From NCBI GenBank assembly GCA_963851415.1, contig CAWKPF010000002.1, positions 3,162,001-3,226,000 on the forward strand: a stretch of 64,000 nt of DNA, given 5' to 3'. Each line of letters starts with the position of its first letter. Position 1 is the first letter of the stretch. Made by a program: the position numbers and the translations under genes. Origin of the DNA: CAWKPF01 sp963851415 (GTDB taxonomy: Bacteria > Acidobacteriota > Thermoanaerobaculia > Multivoradales > Multivoraceae). Positions 7,752 through 17,715 of the stretch are shown here, in pieces. Under the pieces are notes generated by a model. The model was not told the origin of the DNA and made no database searches. It saw only the letters and a list, made by a program, of their open reading frames with translations.

Positions 7752-10076
7752 ATGCACTACCCTTCGAGACTGCCCAGGGAATCAGGCCATGCTGTCGTCG
7801 CTTTCGCTACGATTCTGCTGCTGACGAGTGCCTTTCCCGGCAGTGCCCATGCCAAGACGGTGCAAGGTGGTGACGCCGGCGGTCTGTTCCGGTGGATCAG
7901 CTCCTTCGACGTGACCACCGGGAACGGATCCGCGGTGGCCGAGATCGTCGACGCGACCATCAACGGAAAGCAACTCGTCTACACCGACGCCGCGAACGGC
8001 GAGATCGGTTTCGTAGACATCTCCGACCCGTTCCATCCGGTCGGACAGGGAACCGTCGACGTGGGCGGCGAGCCGACCAGCCTTGTGGTGCTCGACCCGC
8101 TGGTCCTGGTCGGGGTCAATACCTCGGATGGTGACTACGTGAATCCGTCGGGTCGACTCGTGGTGGTCCACCGCAACAACCGCCAGATCGTCGCTACGCA
8201 CGAGCTCGGCGGTCAGCCCGATGCCCTGGCGCTCTCCCCTGACCGCAAGCTCCTCGCGATCGCGATCGAGAACGAGCGGGACGAGGACTCCATGGGCGGG
8301 TTGCTTCCCCAGGCTCCCACGGGAACGCTCCTCATCTTCGACCTGCACGGTGCTGCCAAGAACTGGGACTTCATCGAGGCGAATCTCGAGCTCGTAGTGG
8401 AGAACGCCTTCGAAGGGGAAGATCTCGAGACCGAGTTCGTCGACTTCAACTCGCAGAACGAGATCGCAGTCTCCTTCCAGGAGAACAACCACTTCGCCGT
8501 GGTCGACGGTGAGACGGGTGAGACCCTGTTTGAGTTCGCGGGCGGCGAAGTCGACCTCGAGGACGTCGACGCCACCGAAGACGATCTGATCATTCTGGGC
8601 GAGATGCTCACCAAGCGTCGCGAGTCCGATACCGTGGCCTGGATCGACAACGACTCCTTCGCCACCATCAACGAGGGAGACTACGAAGACGCTAGCGGCG
8701 AAGAGGGCGGCAGCCGAGGCTTCACGATCTACAACCAGGACGGCACGATCGAGTACGAGTCGGCGGAGTCGTTCGAGCGCTGGATCGCTTCGGTTGGGCA
8801 CTACAACGAAAATCGCTCCGAGAACAAGGGCTGCGAGCCCGAGGGTGGCGAGGTCGGCGTGTTCGGTGGCCGGACACTCCTGTTCGTCGGTTCCGAGCGC
8901 TGCAACGTCGTCGGCGTCTACGACGTGAGCGACGGGGGCAGCGACCCCGTGCCGCTGCAGATTCTCCCGACCGCGAATCGGCCGGAAGGCCTGAAGGCGA
9001 TTCCCTCACGCAACCTGTTCGTGGCCACCAACGAGGAGCCGATCCTGGACGACGACGACCAGCCCATCGGGGTTCCTTCGCAGCTCAACATCTATCGGGC
9101 CGAGTCGGGTCCCGCCTACTATCCCGGCATCATGTCGGCGAACGACAGTAACGGTCTTCCCATCACATGGGTGGCCCTGTCGGACCTGGTCGGCGACCCT
9201 GACGATGCAGGCATCCTGTACACGGTGAGCGACTCGTTTCTGGACGAGGGCTTCATCTACACCATCGACGTCAGCGTGACACCGGCGGCCATCATCGATC
9301 GACTTCAGGTGAATCCGCTGAACTATGCGGACGGCTTCGACTTCGAAGGCATTGCCGTCGGACCCGATGGAGACTTCTGGCTCGGCAACGAGGGACAGAC
9401 TCCGGGCCCCGGAAGGCGAGAGAACGTCGTGCTGAAGGTGGACCGGGTGTCGGGTGATGTGGTGGAGGAGATCGTCCTGCCGGCCGGCCTGGTCGATATG
9501 CGACGGGGCAACGGCATCGAAGGCATCGCCGTCACCGGGGAAGCTGGCGCCGAAATCGTCTGGGTGGCGATCCAGCGCGCCTGGCCGAACGAGGGCGATA
9601 CCGACCAGGTGAACACCAAGATCGGTCGCCACGACACCGCGACGGGTGATTGGACTTTCGTGCACTACCCGCTGGAACCTCAGGGGAACGGCGACTGGAT
9701 CGGGCTTTCCAGCCTGACCGTACTGCCCGACGGTACTTTTGCCGTCATCGAGCGCGACAAGGGCTGGGGACCGAGCTTCGTCTTCAACGCCGAGCTCAAA
9801 TCCCTCTTCGGTGTCGACCTCGCCAGTGCCGAGTTCCGGGCCTACGACGATCCGCAGGGCCTCGTCACGATCGAGAAAGTCCTCCTGCGCGACCTGCTTC
9901 CCGACCTGGAAGCAGTCAGCGTCTGGACTGCCGAGAAGGTGGAGGGTTTTGCGGTCGCCGCCGACGGGCAGGCCTATTTCGTGGTCGACAACGACGGCGT
10001 CGATGGCGCCACCGGAGAAACCGTATTCGTTCGCCTCGGCCCGTTGGACGAGGCTCTCGATCTCCCCGGACGGTGA
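7752..10076 (+). CDS. Secreted beta-propeller protein with phytase-like esterase domain
   Basis: A 774-residue exported protein. Residues 1 to about 34 form a signal peptide ending SAHA. The N-terminal half reads as a beta-propeller (YTDAANGEIGFVDISDP, VVGVYDVSDGG) like the choice-of-anchor-I or LVIVD type of surface protein. The C-terminal half has FEGIAVGPDGDFWLGNEGQ, NGIEGIAVT and FAVIERDKGWG, the style of the esterase-like activity of phytase family (PF13449). The sequence is very acidic and rich in Asp-Gly turns, which fits a calcium-stabilised secreted fold. ATG 7752 has a strong ribosome site, GGAGGAAG. Role likely hydrolysis of phosphate or other esters outside the cell; the substrate is unknown. 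Confidence 0.75.
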   Translation: MHYPSRLPRESGHAVVAFATILLLTSAFPGSAHAKTVQGGDAGGLFRWISSFDVTTGNGSAVAEIVDATINGKQLVYTDAANGEIGFVDISDPFHPVGQGTVDVGGEPTSLVVLDPLVLVGVNTSDGDYVNPSGRLVVVHRNNRQIVATHELGGQPDALALSPDRKLLAIAIENERDEDSMGGLLPQAPTGTLLIFDLHGAAKNWDFIEANLELVVENAFEGEDLETEFVDFNSQNEIAVSFQENNHFAVVDGETGETLFEFAGGEVDLEDVDATEDDLIILGEMLTKRRESDTVAWIDNDSFATINEGDYEDASGEEGGSRGFTIYNQDGTIEYESAESFERWIASVGHYNENRSENKGCEPEGGEVGVFGGRTLLFVGSERCNVVGVYDVSDGGSDPVPLQILPTANRPEGLKAIPSRNLFVATNEEPILDDDDQPIGVPSQLNIYRAESGPAYYPGIMSANDSNGLPITWVALSDLVGDPDDAGILYTVSDSFLDEGFIYTIDVSVTPAAIIDRLQVNPLNYADGFDFEGIAVGPDGDFWLGNEGQTPGPGRRENVVLKVDRVSGDVVEEIVLPAGLVDMRRGNGIEGIAVTGEAGAEIVWVAIQRAWPNEGDTDQVNTKIGRHDTATGDWTFVHYPLEPQGNGDWIGLSSLTVLPDGTFAVIERDKGWGPSFVFNAELKSLFGVDLASAEFRAYDDPQGLVTIEKVLLRDLLPDLEAVSVWTAEKVEGFAVAADGQAYFVVDNDGVDGATGETVFVRLGPLDEALDLPGR

Positions 10077-10428
10077 AGCCGAATCGCCTTTTCTTCGCTG
10101 CCATCGTGCCCGATGAGGCCGCTCGGGGTCCGAACCCCCGGACGGCCTTCTCTCGTTCGTCAGGCCCGCCGAGAGCACGCCACGCTGCAGGCCCTCCTGC
10201 GACAAGCCGAGAAGGCGCCAGGAGCCTCGACCGAGTCGGCGTCACTCGTGCCGTAGCCTGACGAGCTCCTGGTTCGCCCCGCGATGCCGAGACCCTGTAC
10301 CGACGCGTCGAGCAGTAACCGTCGTGCGTGCGGGTGTCGACCTTCGACCCAGGAGGGCCGTCTCCGCATCTCGTGCAGGGGTTACACTGCCAGCTCCGCT
10401 CCGCGCCCGGCTCCCACGAAGACTCGCG
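10077..10428. other. Intergenic region, 352 bases
   Basis: No protein-like frame and no clear hairpin terminator. A short T-rich stretch follows the phytase-like gene at about 10089. Upstream in-frame sequence of the next gene is open from 10324 but has noise composition. Confidence 0.4.
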
Positions 10429-11442
10429 ATGAAAGCGATCACCTACCAGCGCTACGGCCCCCCGGAGGCTCTCCAGCTGCGGGAGGTGGACAGGCCCGAG
10501 CCCGGACCGGGCGAGGTCCTCATCCGCGTGCGCGCTGCCGAAGCGACCAAGGGAGACTGCGAGATCCGGGCCTTTCGCTTTCCGGTCGTGTGGTTCTGGC
10601 TCCCGCTGAGGCTGGCGATCGGCGTTCGTCGACCCCGCCGCCCGATCCTCGGCAGCTACTTCGCGGGCGAGGTGGTCGAGGTCGGTGCCTCGGTCGATCG
10701 ACTCTCGGTTGGACAAGAGGTCTTCGGCGTGACCAGTCTGAAGATGGGGGCCTACGCCGAGTGCGTGACCGTCCCGGCTCGGTCGTCTATCGTTTCGAAG
10801 CCCCGCAACATGACCTTCGTCGAGGCGGCCGCCGTCCCTCTGGGCGGGCTGAACGCGCTCCATTTCCTGCGCCGAGCCGAGATCCGAGTCGGCGAGCGTG
10901 TGCTGATCAACGGAGCCGGGGGCAGCATCGGTACCCACGCCATTCAGATCGCGAAGTCTCACGGCGCCGAGGTCACCGCGGTCGACCGAGGCGACAAGGA
11001 GGAGGCGCTGCGACGCTTCGGGGCCGATGCCTTCATCGACTACACGAAGCGCTCATTCACGACCGACGGTCCCGCCTACGATGTCGTCTTCGACATGGTC
11101 GCCAGCAGCTCGTTCCGCGAGTGTCTCTCCGTGCTTCGCTCCGGCGGGCGCTACCTCAAAGGGAACCCGCGCTTGCTCGATTTCTTCCGCGGCCTCGTCG
11201 CCAACCGCACGACCGAGAAGAGGGTCACTCTGGCGCTCGCTCGCGAGACCCGGGAGGAGCTCGAGGAGCTCGTCCGGATGATCGAGCGCGGAGACCTCGG
11301 CCCCATCGTCGACCGGGTCTTCTCGATGGACGAAGCAGCGCAGGCGCACCGGGCGGTGGAAGCCGAGCAACGACGGGGCGCCGTCGTCATCGAGATGGTC
11401 AGCTCCGAAGAGCGGGCCGAGCGGGACCGCAGCCTGCGCTAG
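10429..11442 (+). CDS. NAD(P)-dependent MDR family oxidoreductase (zinc-free)
   Basis: A 337-residue medium-chain dehydrogenase/reductase. The GroES-like half starts MKAITYQRYGPPEALQLREV and the Rossmann half has VLINGAGGSIGTHAIQIAK (about residues 150-170). The cysteine and histidine zinc ligands of alcohol dehydrogenases are absent, so it is closer to quinone oxidoreductases than to true alcohol dehydrogenases. ATG 10429 is the start of the family's usual first strand. A paralogue with the same opening (RYGPPEAL) lies at 37486-38457. The serine hydrolase gene follows after 47 bases on the same strand, possibly in one operon. Substrate unknown. Confidence 0.88.
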   Translation: MKAITYQRYGPPEALQLREVDRPEPGPGEVLIRVRAAEATKGDCEIRAFRFPVVWFWLPLRLAIGVRRPRRPILGSYFAGEVVEVGASVDRLSVGQEVFGVTSLKMGAYAECVTVPARSSIVSKPRNMTFVEAAAVPLGGLNALHFLRRAEIRVGERVLINGAGGSIGTHAIQIAKSHGAEVTAVDRGDKEEALRRFGADAFIDYTKRSFTTDGPAYDVVFDMVASSSFRECLSVLRSGGRYLKGNPRLLDFFRGLVANRTTEKRVTLALARETREELEELVRMIERGDLGPIVDRVFSMDEAAQAHRAVEAEQRRGAVVIEMVSSEERAERDRSLR

Positions 11443-11489
11443 GCTCGGGACTCGGCTGAGCGGCTGATGAAACTCGAAAGGGGGTCCCG

Positions 11490-13247
11490 ATGAGCGCAGA
11501 TCTGGCCCGTTCGCATAGGCGCTTTGCCGGTCCATGGCTGTCGCTGATCCTCTTCGGCCTCGCCTTTCAGATCGCGACCCTCCCTGCCGCTCCGCTGGTT
11601 GCAGGCGAGCCGGAGCAACTCGACCTCGGCTCACGGGTCGACGAGCTCTACGCCGACCAGCATCGCAGCGACGCCCCGGGCGGGGTCGTCGCGGTGATCG
11701 AGAACGGTCGCATCGTCCACGAGACCGCCTTCGGGATGGCGGATCTCGAGCGCGGGGTCGCGATCACCACCGACTCGGTTTTCGAGATCGGTTCGATCTC
11801 GAAACAGTTCACCGCGATGTGCATCCTGCTGCTCGAGCTCGACGGCAAGCTGTCGGTCGAGGATGACGTGCGCAAGTACGTGAAGGAGCTATCCGAGTAC
11901 GAGCGCCCCATCACGATCCGTCATCTGCTGCACCACACGAGCGGCATCCGCGACATCGAGACACTCATCCCGCTGGCCGGGATTCCCTGGATGAACTACT
12001 CGAGTCACGACGACATGCTCGAGCTGGTGTTCCGCCAGCGCGGCCTGAACTTCCCTCCAGGTGATCAGTACCTCTACTCCAACTCGGGGTACCTCCTGCT
12101 GGCCGAGATCGTCGAGAGGGTCAGCGGACTGTCGTTGCGTGACTTCGCCGCGAACCGGATCTTCGAGCCACTGGGCATGAGGAGCACCCAGTTCTGGGAC
12201 CATCCGTCGCAGATCATCGAGCGGCGCGCCATCGCCTACGAGGCGAGCGCCGACGGCGGCTGGGACAACGCGCTCTGGTACAACCCGTTCGCCGGCCCGG
12301 CGGGCGTCTACACCTCGGCCGGCGATCTGGCGCGCTGGGACGCCAACTTCTACGACAATCGGCTGGGCGGTGGCGCCGAGCTGATCGCCCGCATGGAGAC
12401 CCCGGGACTGCTCGAGAGCGGCGAAGAGATCGAGTACGCCATGGGGCTGATGGTCGAGAGCTACCGTGATCAGCGGATGGTCTCTCACGGTGGTGCCTGG
12501 ATGGGATACCGCGCGTCGCTCGAGCGCTTCCCCGACCAGCGGCTGACGATCGTCGCACTGTCGAACGGGGCACGCGGACTCGGCTCGTTCCGGGTGGCGA
12601 ATCTCTATCTCGACGAGCGCCTCGGCAGACCGGACGACGAAGCAGAGTCCGAGACCTCGGGCCCCTTCGAGCCCCCTCCGACCGTTGCGCGTCCGGCCAA
12701 GGAACTGGCCCGCTACGAGGGGGTCTACTGGAACGAGACCGAGGCGGTCTTGCGCCGCATCGAGCTTCGGGACGGTGCGCTGCACTATGTGCGCGGCGAG
12801 GAGAACGCGAGTCCACTCGGAGCGCTGGAGGAGGGTGACTTCGTCATGATCGGGCCGGCGATGCGCGTCGACGTCGCGTTCGAGAACGATGCTCGAGAGA
12901 TGACGGTCGTCGTCGAGGGGCAGGAGCCGTTGCATTTCCAGCGTCTCGAGCCTCCGAGCAGCGCTGCCTCGAGTTCGCTCACGGGAAGCTTCTGGAGTGC
13001 CGAGCTCGACCGGGAGCTCCAGCTGGGTCTCGTCGACGGGAAGGTCGTCGTCTCCTGGGCAGACGAGGCCACGACGGCGCCAGCCGTGATGATCGGCACG
13101 AACGAGCTGCTCGTGCAGGAGTTCGTCGCCGTGCCCTGGTATCCGCAGGACGTCCGGCTGCGCCTCACGAGGGACGGCTCGGGTGCCGTCGTCGGCCTGA
13201 CGCTGAGCTGTGACATGGTGCGTGGCGTCGTGTTCGAGAAGCGGTGA
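11490..13247 (+). CDS. Secreted serine hydrolase, class C beta-lactamase/D-peptidase family
   Basis: A 585-residue exported protein. A long signal peptide (about 1-38) precedes a penicillin-binding-protein-like domain. All catalytic motifs are present: SISK (S102, K105), YSN (Y196) and HGG (H333-G335). Residues from about 400 form a C-terminal beta-rich extension often seen in such family members. Possible activities include D-amino-acid peptidase, esterase or beta-lactamase; the family has no fixed substrate. ATG 11490 is preceded by AAAGGGGG. It may be cotranscribed with the MDR oxidoreductase. Confidence 0.88.
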   Translation: MSADLARSHRRFAGPWLSLILFGLAFQIATLPAAPLVAGEPEQLDLGSRVDELYADQHRSDAPGGVVAVIENGRIVHETAFGMADLERGVAITTDSVFEIGSISKQFTAMCILLLELDGKLSVEDDVRKYVKELSEYERPITIRHLLHHTSGIRDIETLIPLAGIPWMNYSSHDDMLELVFRQRGLNFPPGDQYLYSNSGYLLLAEIVERVSGLSLRDFAANRIFEPLGMRSTQFWDHPSQIIERRAIAYEASADGGWDNALWYNPFAGPAGVYTSAGDLARWDANFYDNRLGGGAELIARMETPGLLESGEEIEYAMGLMVESYRDQRMVSHGGAWMGYRASLERFPDQRLTIVALSNGARGLGSFRVANLYLDERLGRPDDEAESETSGPFEPPPTVARPAKELARYEGVYWNETEAVLRRIELRDGALHYVRGEENASPLGALEEGDFVMIGPAMRVDVAFENDAREMTVVVEGQEPLHFQRLEPPSSAASSSLTGSFWSAELDRELQLGLVDGKVVVSWADEATTAPAVMIGTNELLVQEFVAVPWYPQDVRLRLTRDGSGAVVGLTLSCDMVRGVVFEKR

Positions 13248-13470
13248 GGCGTCGAGCAGCTCGAGCACCGACTGGGTCAGCGCCTCCACCTCCGAGACCA
13301 CCGAGGGCCGCGGATCGATCTGGAGGAAGGGCGGGCGGTGCCTGCAGCCGCTCGGCCAGCGCCACTTCGTGATAGCACCTGCTCCGGCTCGCGGAGGGTC
13401 CACTCCTCGCGACCGGTCGAGGTCGCGAGCCAGGACGCCACGACGCGCTGAGCCGGGCTATGCTCTGAGT

Positions 13471-14832
13471 GTGACCAGCCCACTGCTCCTTGTGCTTCTG
13501 GCGCTTGTCGGCGCCCAGTCGAAGCCACCAACCGTCACGCTGCCGAACAATCTCGATCGACTCGACCCCGCGGTGCGAGAGTTGGTGGAACTTCAGGCGA
13601 GCGCTGTGCGGCCAGACGACGCGGCGAGCCAGGGCGAGCTGGGTCTCGTCTACGAAGCGAATTCTCTTTGGGACGAAGCGCGCGCCTCCTTCGAGGAGGC
13701 GGTTCGACTCGACAGTGCGGCGAGAGAGTGGAGGTTCCACCTCGCCCTGGCGCGCCGCGAGAGTGGAGATCTCTCGGGGGCGCTCGAGCTTCTCCTCGGG
13801 TTGGCGCGCGAGAGCATCAGCTTTCCCGCTCTGGAACAGCGCCTCGGGGATGCTCTGCTCGAGGTTGGTGATCTCGGTGGCGCACGGGACGCCTTTGAGC
13901 GTCTCACCGAACTGCTTCCGGATGAACCGGATGGCTACGTTGGTCTTGGCGAGGTGCTTCTCCGCGCCGGCGACGCCGAGGGCGCCCTTCCTGTTCTCTC
14001 CCAGGCGGTCGCGGTCGCACCCGGCTACCGGATGGCACACTACCTTCTGGGTACCGCCTACGCTCGACTCGGCCGGCAGGCCGAGGCCGAGCGTGAGCTG
14101 AAGCGAGGCGTGGGAGGAGACATCCGCTACCTCGCGAGCCCACTCCAGTCGAGAATCGACAGCTATGCCGTCAGCCTCGGCGCGCGCCTTGCTCGTGCCC
14201 GCGGGCTGCTCGCCACCGGGAGGCCCAGCGAGGCCGTCGCGCTTCTCGACGCTGCTCGCCAGCACCACCCGGAGAACACGACGTTGCTCAACAATCTGGC
14301 GATTGCACAGATGCGTCAGGGTGCCCTCGAAGACGCCGCTGGAATGCTCGAAGAGGCGCGCCGGCTGGATCCCGACAAGTTCTCGACTTACCTGAACCTC
14401 GCCTCCCTCGCGCTTCGGGCGGGGCGACTCGACGAAGCTCTCGTGCACGCTGACAAAGCCGTCGCGCGCGCACCGGAGCTCGCGGCTCCGAGGTTTACAC
14501 GTGCGCAGGTTCTGGCTCGTTCGAGGCGTTATGAAGAAGCCCTGGCCAGCCTCGAGAGCTGTCTGGAGCTCGACTCCGGCAATGCACAGGCGATGGCGTT
14601 CTCCGGCGACGTGGCTCTCGCACTCGAGCGCTTCGATTCGGCAAGAAGACACTTCGAGAATGCGCTCGAGATTGCCCCGAGCCTGCTCCCAGCCTGGATC
14701 GGACTCGCTCGGTCGAGCCTCGCGCTGGGAGATCTCGCGGCCGCAGAGGCGGCGCTCGACGAGGCCAGACGGAGAGCCGGCGGTCACCCCGAAGTGGATC
14801 GCCTCGAGCGCGAACTGCGGCGATCTCAATGA
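13471..14832 (+). CDS. Exported TPR repeat protein
   Basis: A 453-residue protein that is almost all tetratricopeptide repeats, for example ELGLVYEANSLWDEARASFE and VLLRAGDAEGALPVLSQA, repeated roughly ten times. It starts with a short hydrophobic leader (TSPLLLVLLALVGAQSK), so it is probably exported. GTG 13471 was picked because the leader starts there and no ATG is in frame; the open frame upstream to 13210 has noise composition and overlaps the previous gene. Its stop overlaps the next start as ATGA, so translation is coupled to the CRTAC1 gene. TPR proteins bind partner proteins; here the partner is likely the FG-GAP protein. Confidence 0.82.
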   Translation: MTSPLLLVLLALVGAQSKPPTVTLPNNLDRLDPAVRELVELQASAVRPDDAASQGELGLVYEANSLWDEARASFEEAVRLDSAAREWRFHLALARRESGDLSGALELLLGLARESISFPALEQRLGDALLEVGDLGGARDAFERLTELLPDEPDGYVGLGEVLLRAGDAEGALPVLSQAVAVAPGYRMAHYLLGTAYARLGRQAEAERELKRGVGGDIRYLASPLQSRIDSYAVSLGARLARARGLLATGRPSEAVALLDAARQHHPENTTLLNNLAIAQMRQGALEDAAGMLEEARRLDPDKFSTYLNLASLALRAGRLDEALVHADKAVARAPELAAPRFTRAQVLARSRRYEEALASLESCLELDSGNAQAMAFSGDVALALERFDSARRHFENALEIAPSLLPAWIGLARSSLALGDLAAAEAALDEARRRAGGHPEVDRLERELRRSQ

Positions 14833-16589
14833 TGGAGGTCGGACAGAGCCGGCAAGCCACGTCGGGTCGCTTCGCGGCTCTCTGGGGGCTCTTCCTGCTG
14901 ATGACCCTGCGGGTCACTTCCGCATCCCATGCCCAGGAGGCTGTACCTGCCGATGCGCCTTGGTTTCGTGACGAGTCGGCCACCGTGGGGATCGACTTTC
15001 TTCATGTTCGGGCACAGGAGACTCGTCTCTGGTTTCCGGAGATCATGTCGGGGGGAGCTTGTTGGCTCGACTACGACGGCGACGGAGATCTCGACCTCTA
15101 CCTCGTGCAGGGAGGCGAGCTCGGTGACGAAACGAGGTCGTCCGTCGGAAATGTGCTCTATGAAAGCCGCCGCGACGCGAAGGGCGAGATCCGGTTTGCC
15201 GACGTGACCGCGCAGGCGGGTGTGGGGAATCGTAGCTACGGGATGGGCTGTGCGGTCGGCGACTACGATGGAGACGGCGATGTCGATCTCTATGTCACCA
15301 ACGTCGGCGCCAATGTTCTCTACGAGAATCTCAGTCAGGAGACCGACCGACGGAAAGGATTCCGAGACGTTACCGAAGCTGCCGGTGTCGGGCACCCAGG
15401 GTGGGGTACGAGTGCGATCTTTCACGACTTCGACAACGACGACGACCTCGACCTCTTCGTTGTCAACTACATTCACTGGGCGCCCGAGCGAGAGATCGAG
15501 TGTTTCGCTGGTGGCAACGAGCGTGACTACTGCCAGCCGGAGAACTACAACGCGCCCGCGCCGGATCTGCTCTACCGAAACGACGGGCTCGACGACACCG
15601 GCACCGTGACGTTCACGGATGCGTCCGCCACGACCGGCATCGCGGCTGCCTTTGGCAATGGCCTCGGCGTCGCCTCCGGAGATTTCGACGGCGACGGGCG
15701 CCTGGACTTCTACGTCACCAACGATGGCGACCCGAACCAGCTCTGGCTCCAGGAGACGGAAGGTCGCTTCACGGATCGCGCACTGCTCTCCGGCAGCGCC
15801 GTCAACGGTCGCGGCCAGGCCGAAGCCGGGATGGGCGTGGTGGCAGTCGACTTGGACAACAACGGGCTTCTCGATCTGTTCATGACCCACTTGCGAGGCG
15901 AGTCCAACACCCTGTATCTCAACCGAGGTGGGTGGTTCGACGACGCCACTGCCATGGGCGGACTCGCGGCGCCCAGCATCTCTCGCACCGGTTTCGGCGT
16001 CGGGGCGGCGGACTTCGACCACGATGGAAACCTCGATCTCTTCATCGCCAACGGGCGAGTTGGGAAGAGCCTCGCGCCCCTCGCCGACGATCCCTTTGCC
16101 GAGCCCGACCAGCTCTACCGTGGCGTCGGCGACAGTGCTCGGCGCGTGCGCTTCGAAGAGGTCTCGAATGCGGAGCTCCTGGCGCAGCCCCTCGTCGAAA
16201 CCGGGCGAGCCGTTGCCCTCGCGGACTACGATGACGACGGGGACATCGACGTGATGGTGGTGAACAACGGAGGACGAGCTCGGCTCCTCGAGAACCTCTC
16301 CGGGGCACGCGGTCGCTCCATCCTGTTTCGACTGATAGGTTACCCCGTCGAAGCGATCGGGGCGCGGGCACGGGTGCGAGTCGCTGGGCAGGACCAGTGG
16401 CGTTGGCTGCAGCGGGGCTATGGTTATCTCTCGAGCCATGACCCGCGTCTACACTTTGGTGTCGGCGCGGCTCCCGAGGTCGATTCGGTACTGGTGATCT
16501 GGCCGAATGGACGACGTGAGTCCTTCGGCTCCCTTCCCGCCGGACAGACGCACGATCTGCGGTACGGCACCGGCAAGCTCGAACCCTGA
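14829..16589 (+). CDS. CRTAC1 family secreted protein (FG-GAP/VCBS repeats plus ASPIC/UnbV domain)
   Basis: A 586-residue exported protein. After a signal peptide ending SHAQ, it has at least five FG-GAP calcium-binding blades with D-x-D-x-D-G-D-x-D loops: DYDGDGDLDLY, DYDGDGDVDLY, DFDNDDDLDLF, DFDGDGRLDFY, DFDHDGNLDLF and DYDDDGDIDVM. The C-terminal end GARARVRVAGQ...HFGVGAA...VIWPNGRRE is the ASPIC/UnbV module. The fold is an integrin-alpha-like beta-propeller at the cell surface. Exact function is not known for the family. It overlaps the TPR gene by four bases and is followed after 13 bases by a lipoprotein gene, so the three probably form an operon and may work as one surface complex. 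Confidence 0.92.
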   Translation: MMEVGQSRQATSGRFAALWGLFLLMTLRVTSASHAQEAVPADAPWFRDESATVGIDFLHVRAQETRLWFPEIMSGGACWLDYDGDGDLDLYLVQGGELGDETRSSVGNVLYESRRDAKGEIRFADVTAQAGVGNRSYGMGCAVGDYDGDGDVDLYVTNVGANVLYENLSQETDRRKGFRDVTEAAGVGHPGWGTSAIFHDFDNDDDLDLFVVNYIHWAPEREIECFAGGNERDYCQPENYNAPAPDLLYRNDGLDDTGTVTFTDASATTGIAAAFGNGLGVASGDFDGDGRLDFYVTNDGDPNQLWLQETEGRFTDRALLSGSAVNGRGQAEAGMGVVAVDLDNNGLLDLFMTHLRGESNTLYLNRGGWFDDATAMGGLAAPSISRTGFGVGAADFDHDGNLDLFIANGRVGKSLAPLADDPFAEPDQLYRGVGDSARRVRFEEVSNAELLAQPLVETGRAVALADYDDDGDIDVMVVNNGGRARLLENLSGARGRSILFRLIGYPVEAIGARARVRVAGQDQWRWLQRGYGYLSSHDPRLHFGVGAAPEVDSVLVIWPNGRRESFGSLPAGQTHDLRYGTGKLEP

Positions 16590-16602
16590 AGAGGTGTCAT
16601 CG

Positions 16603-17715
16603 ATGAAGTCACCGCGAAGACCTGGCGCTCTGCACACAACCCCTGCTCAGACCCTCGTGCTCCTGGTGGCAGGTTCCGCTCTCGTTCTCGGTTCGTGTGC
16701 CTCGACGACTCCACCGGATCCCGCGACTGCCAGGGAGCAGTCGCCCGAAGCCCCGTTTGCTGGGGACGACGAGGCATCAGATCCCGAGTCGACAGCGGCA
16801 CTGATCGCGGCTCTGTCGCGGGCTCGAGACGAGCCGACTTCACCGGTGCGTCGATCGATGCTGCTCGTCACCGAGTGTCGCGACGAGGTGGGTCACCGTG
16901 CGCTCGAGGTCTTCGGTTCGGGGACGGCGATCTGGTCGCGCTCCACCCAGATTCGTTTCGATGAAACCGAGTTGACCGAGCTTCTCGATCTTCTCATCGC
17001 CGCGGACTTCGCGGGCATGAAGGGGGTCTACGGCGACGGCAAGATGCCCGATGCTGAGAGGCCAGACGAGCTCACGGAGAAAGGCCACCCCGCGACCCGG
17101 GTCACTTGCCGCATTGCCCTTTCGGTCGATGGGAACTTCAAGCAGTCGGCGCAGCTCGACAAAGGAGCTGAGTTCGTGGGGCTCACCGACCTCGCCTCGA
17201 GCCTGCTCGACCTAGGGGAGGCCCAACTCCCGGGCGTCGGTGCAGACGATCTGGCCGACGCCGTGACCAAGCTGGAGACGGGAGAGCTCGCGCCGGAAAC
17301 GCTCAGGATCATGGTGCAGAAGAAGCCAGATCGAGATTCCACGGAGCTGTCAGGATTCCTCCTGCGACTCTCGGGCCGTACCGCAACTTGTCGCCCGTAC
17401 GATCCGCAGGACGGCTACGGCCAGATCTACGAGCTCGAGATCACCGCTTCCGACCTCGAGAGGCTGATCGGCGAGTTGAGCGGAGGCGCTTCCTGGCCGG
17501 TCAACCTCTGGGCAGAGACCTACACCGATCTACGGGTGCAGATTCTGAATCACCGGCGCTCGGTGCAGGCCCGACAGTTCGCCGGCATGGACCGAGCAAC
17601 CCACGGGGACGCGCAGAAGTCGTTCGAGAGGCTGATCGAGCAGGTGAACCTGCTCGCGGCGCGCATCCTCGAGGAGGGACACCTGGCGGAGCGCGAGGCC
17701 GGCAGCATCCTGTAG
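16603..17715 (+). CDS. Lipoprotein of unknown function
   Basis: A 370-residue protein with a lipoprotein signal: positive N-terminus, hydrophobic stretch TLVLLVAGSALVLGS, and lipobox cysteine C32 in LGSCAS. The mature part has no domain I recognise; it is acidic, helical and has cysteines C99 region (TECRDE), TRVTCRIAL and TATCRPYD that could form disulphides. Phrases such as TELTELLDLLIAADFAGM suggest one or two repeated alpha/beta modules. ATG 16603 has GAGG upstream; the open frame before it overlaps the CRTAC1 gene. Third gene of the putative TPR-CRTAC1-lipoprotein operon. Confidence 0.78.
   Translation: MKSPRRPGALHTTPAQTLVLLVAGSALVLGSCASTTPPDPATAREQSPEAPFAGDDEASDPESTAALIAALSRARDEPTSPVRRSMLLVTECRDEVGHRALEVFGSGTAIWSRSTQIRFDETELTELLDLLIAADFAGMKGVYGDGKMPDAERPDELTEKGHPATRVTCRIALSVDGNFKQSAQLDKGAEFVGLTDLASSLLDLGEAQLPGVGADDLADAVTKLETGELAPETLRIMVQKKPDRDSTELSGFLLRLSGRTATCRPYDPQDGYGQIYELEITASDLERLIGELSGGASWPVNLWAETYTDLRVQILNHRRSVQARQFAGMDRATHGDAQKSFERLIEQVNLLAARILEEGHLAEREAGSIL

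Noticed and set aside
11889..13403. Long minus-strand open frame of 504 codons opposite the serine hydrolase gene
   Set aside because: It is the antisense of a gene with complete catalytic motifs, has skewed composition and no domain; typical in GC-rich DNA.
13248..13470. Protein-like minus-strand phrase (VSEVEALTQSVLELLD) between the serine hydrolase and TPR genes
   Set aside because: About 15 residues only, no family recognised and no start; too little to call a relic.
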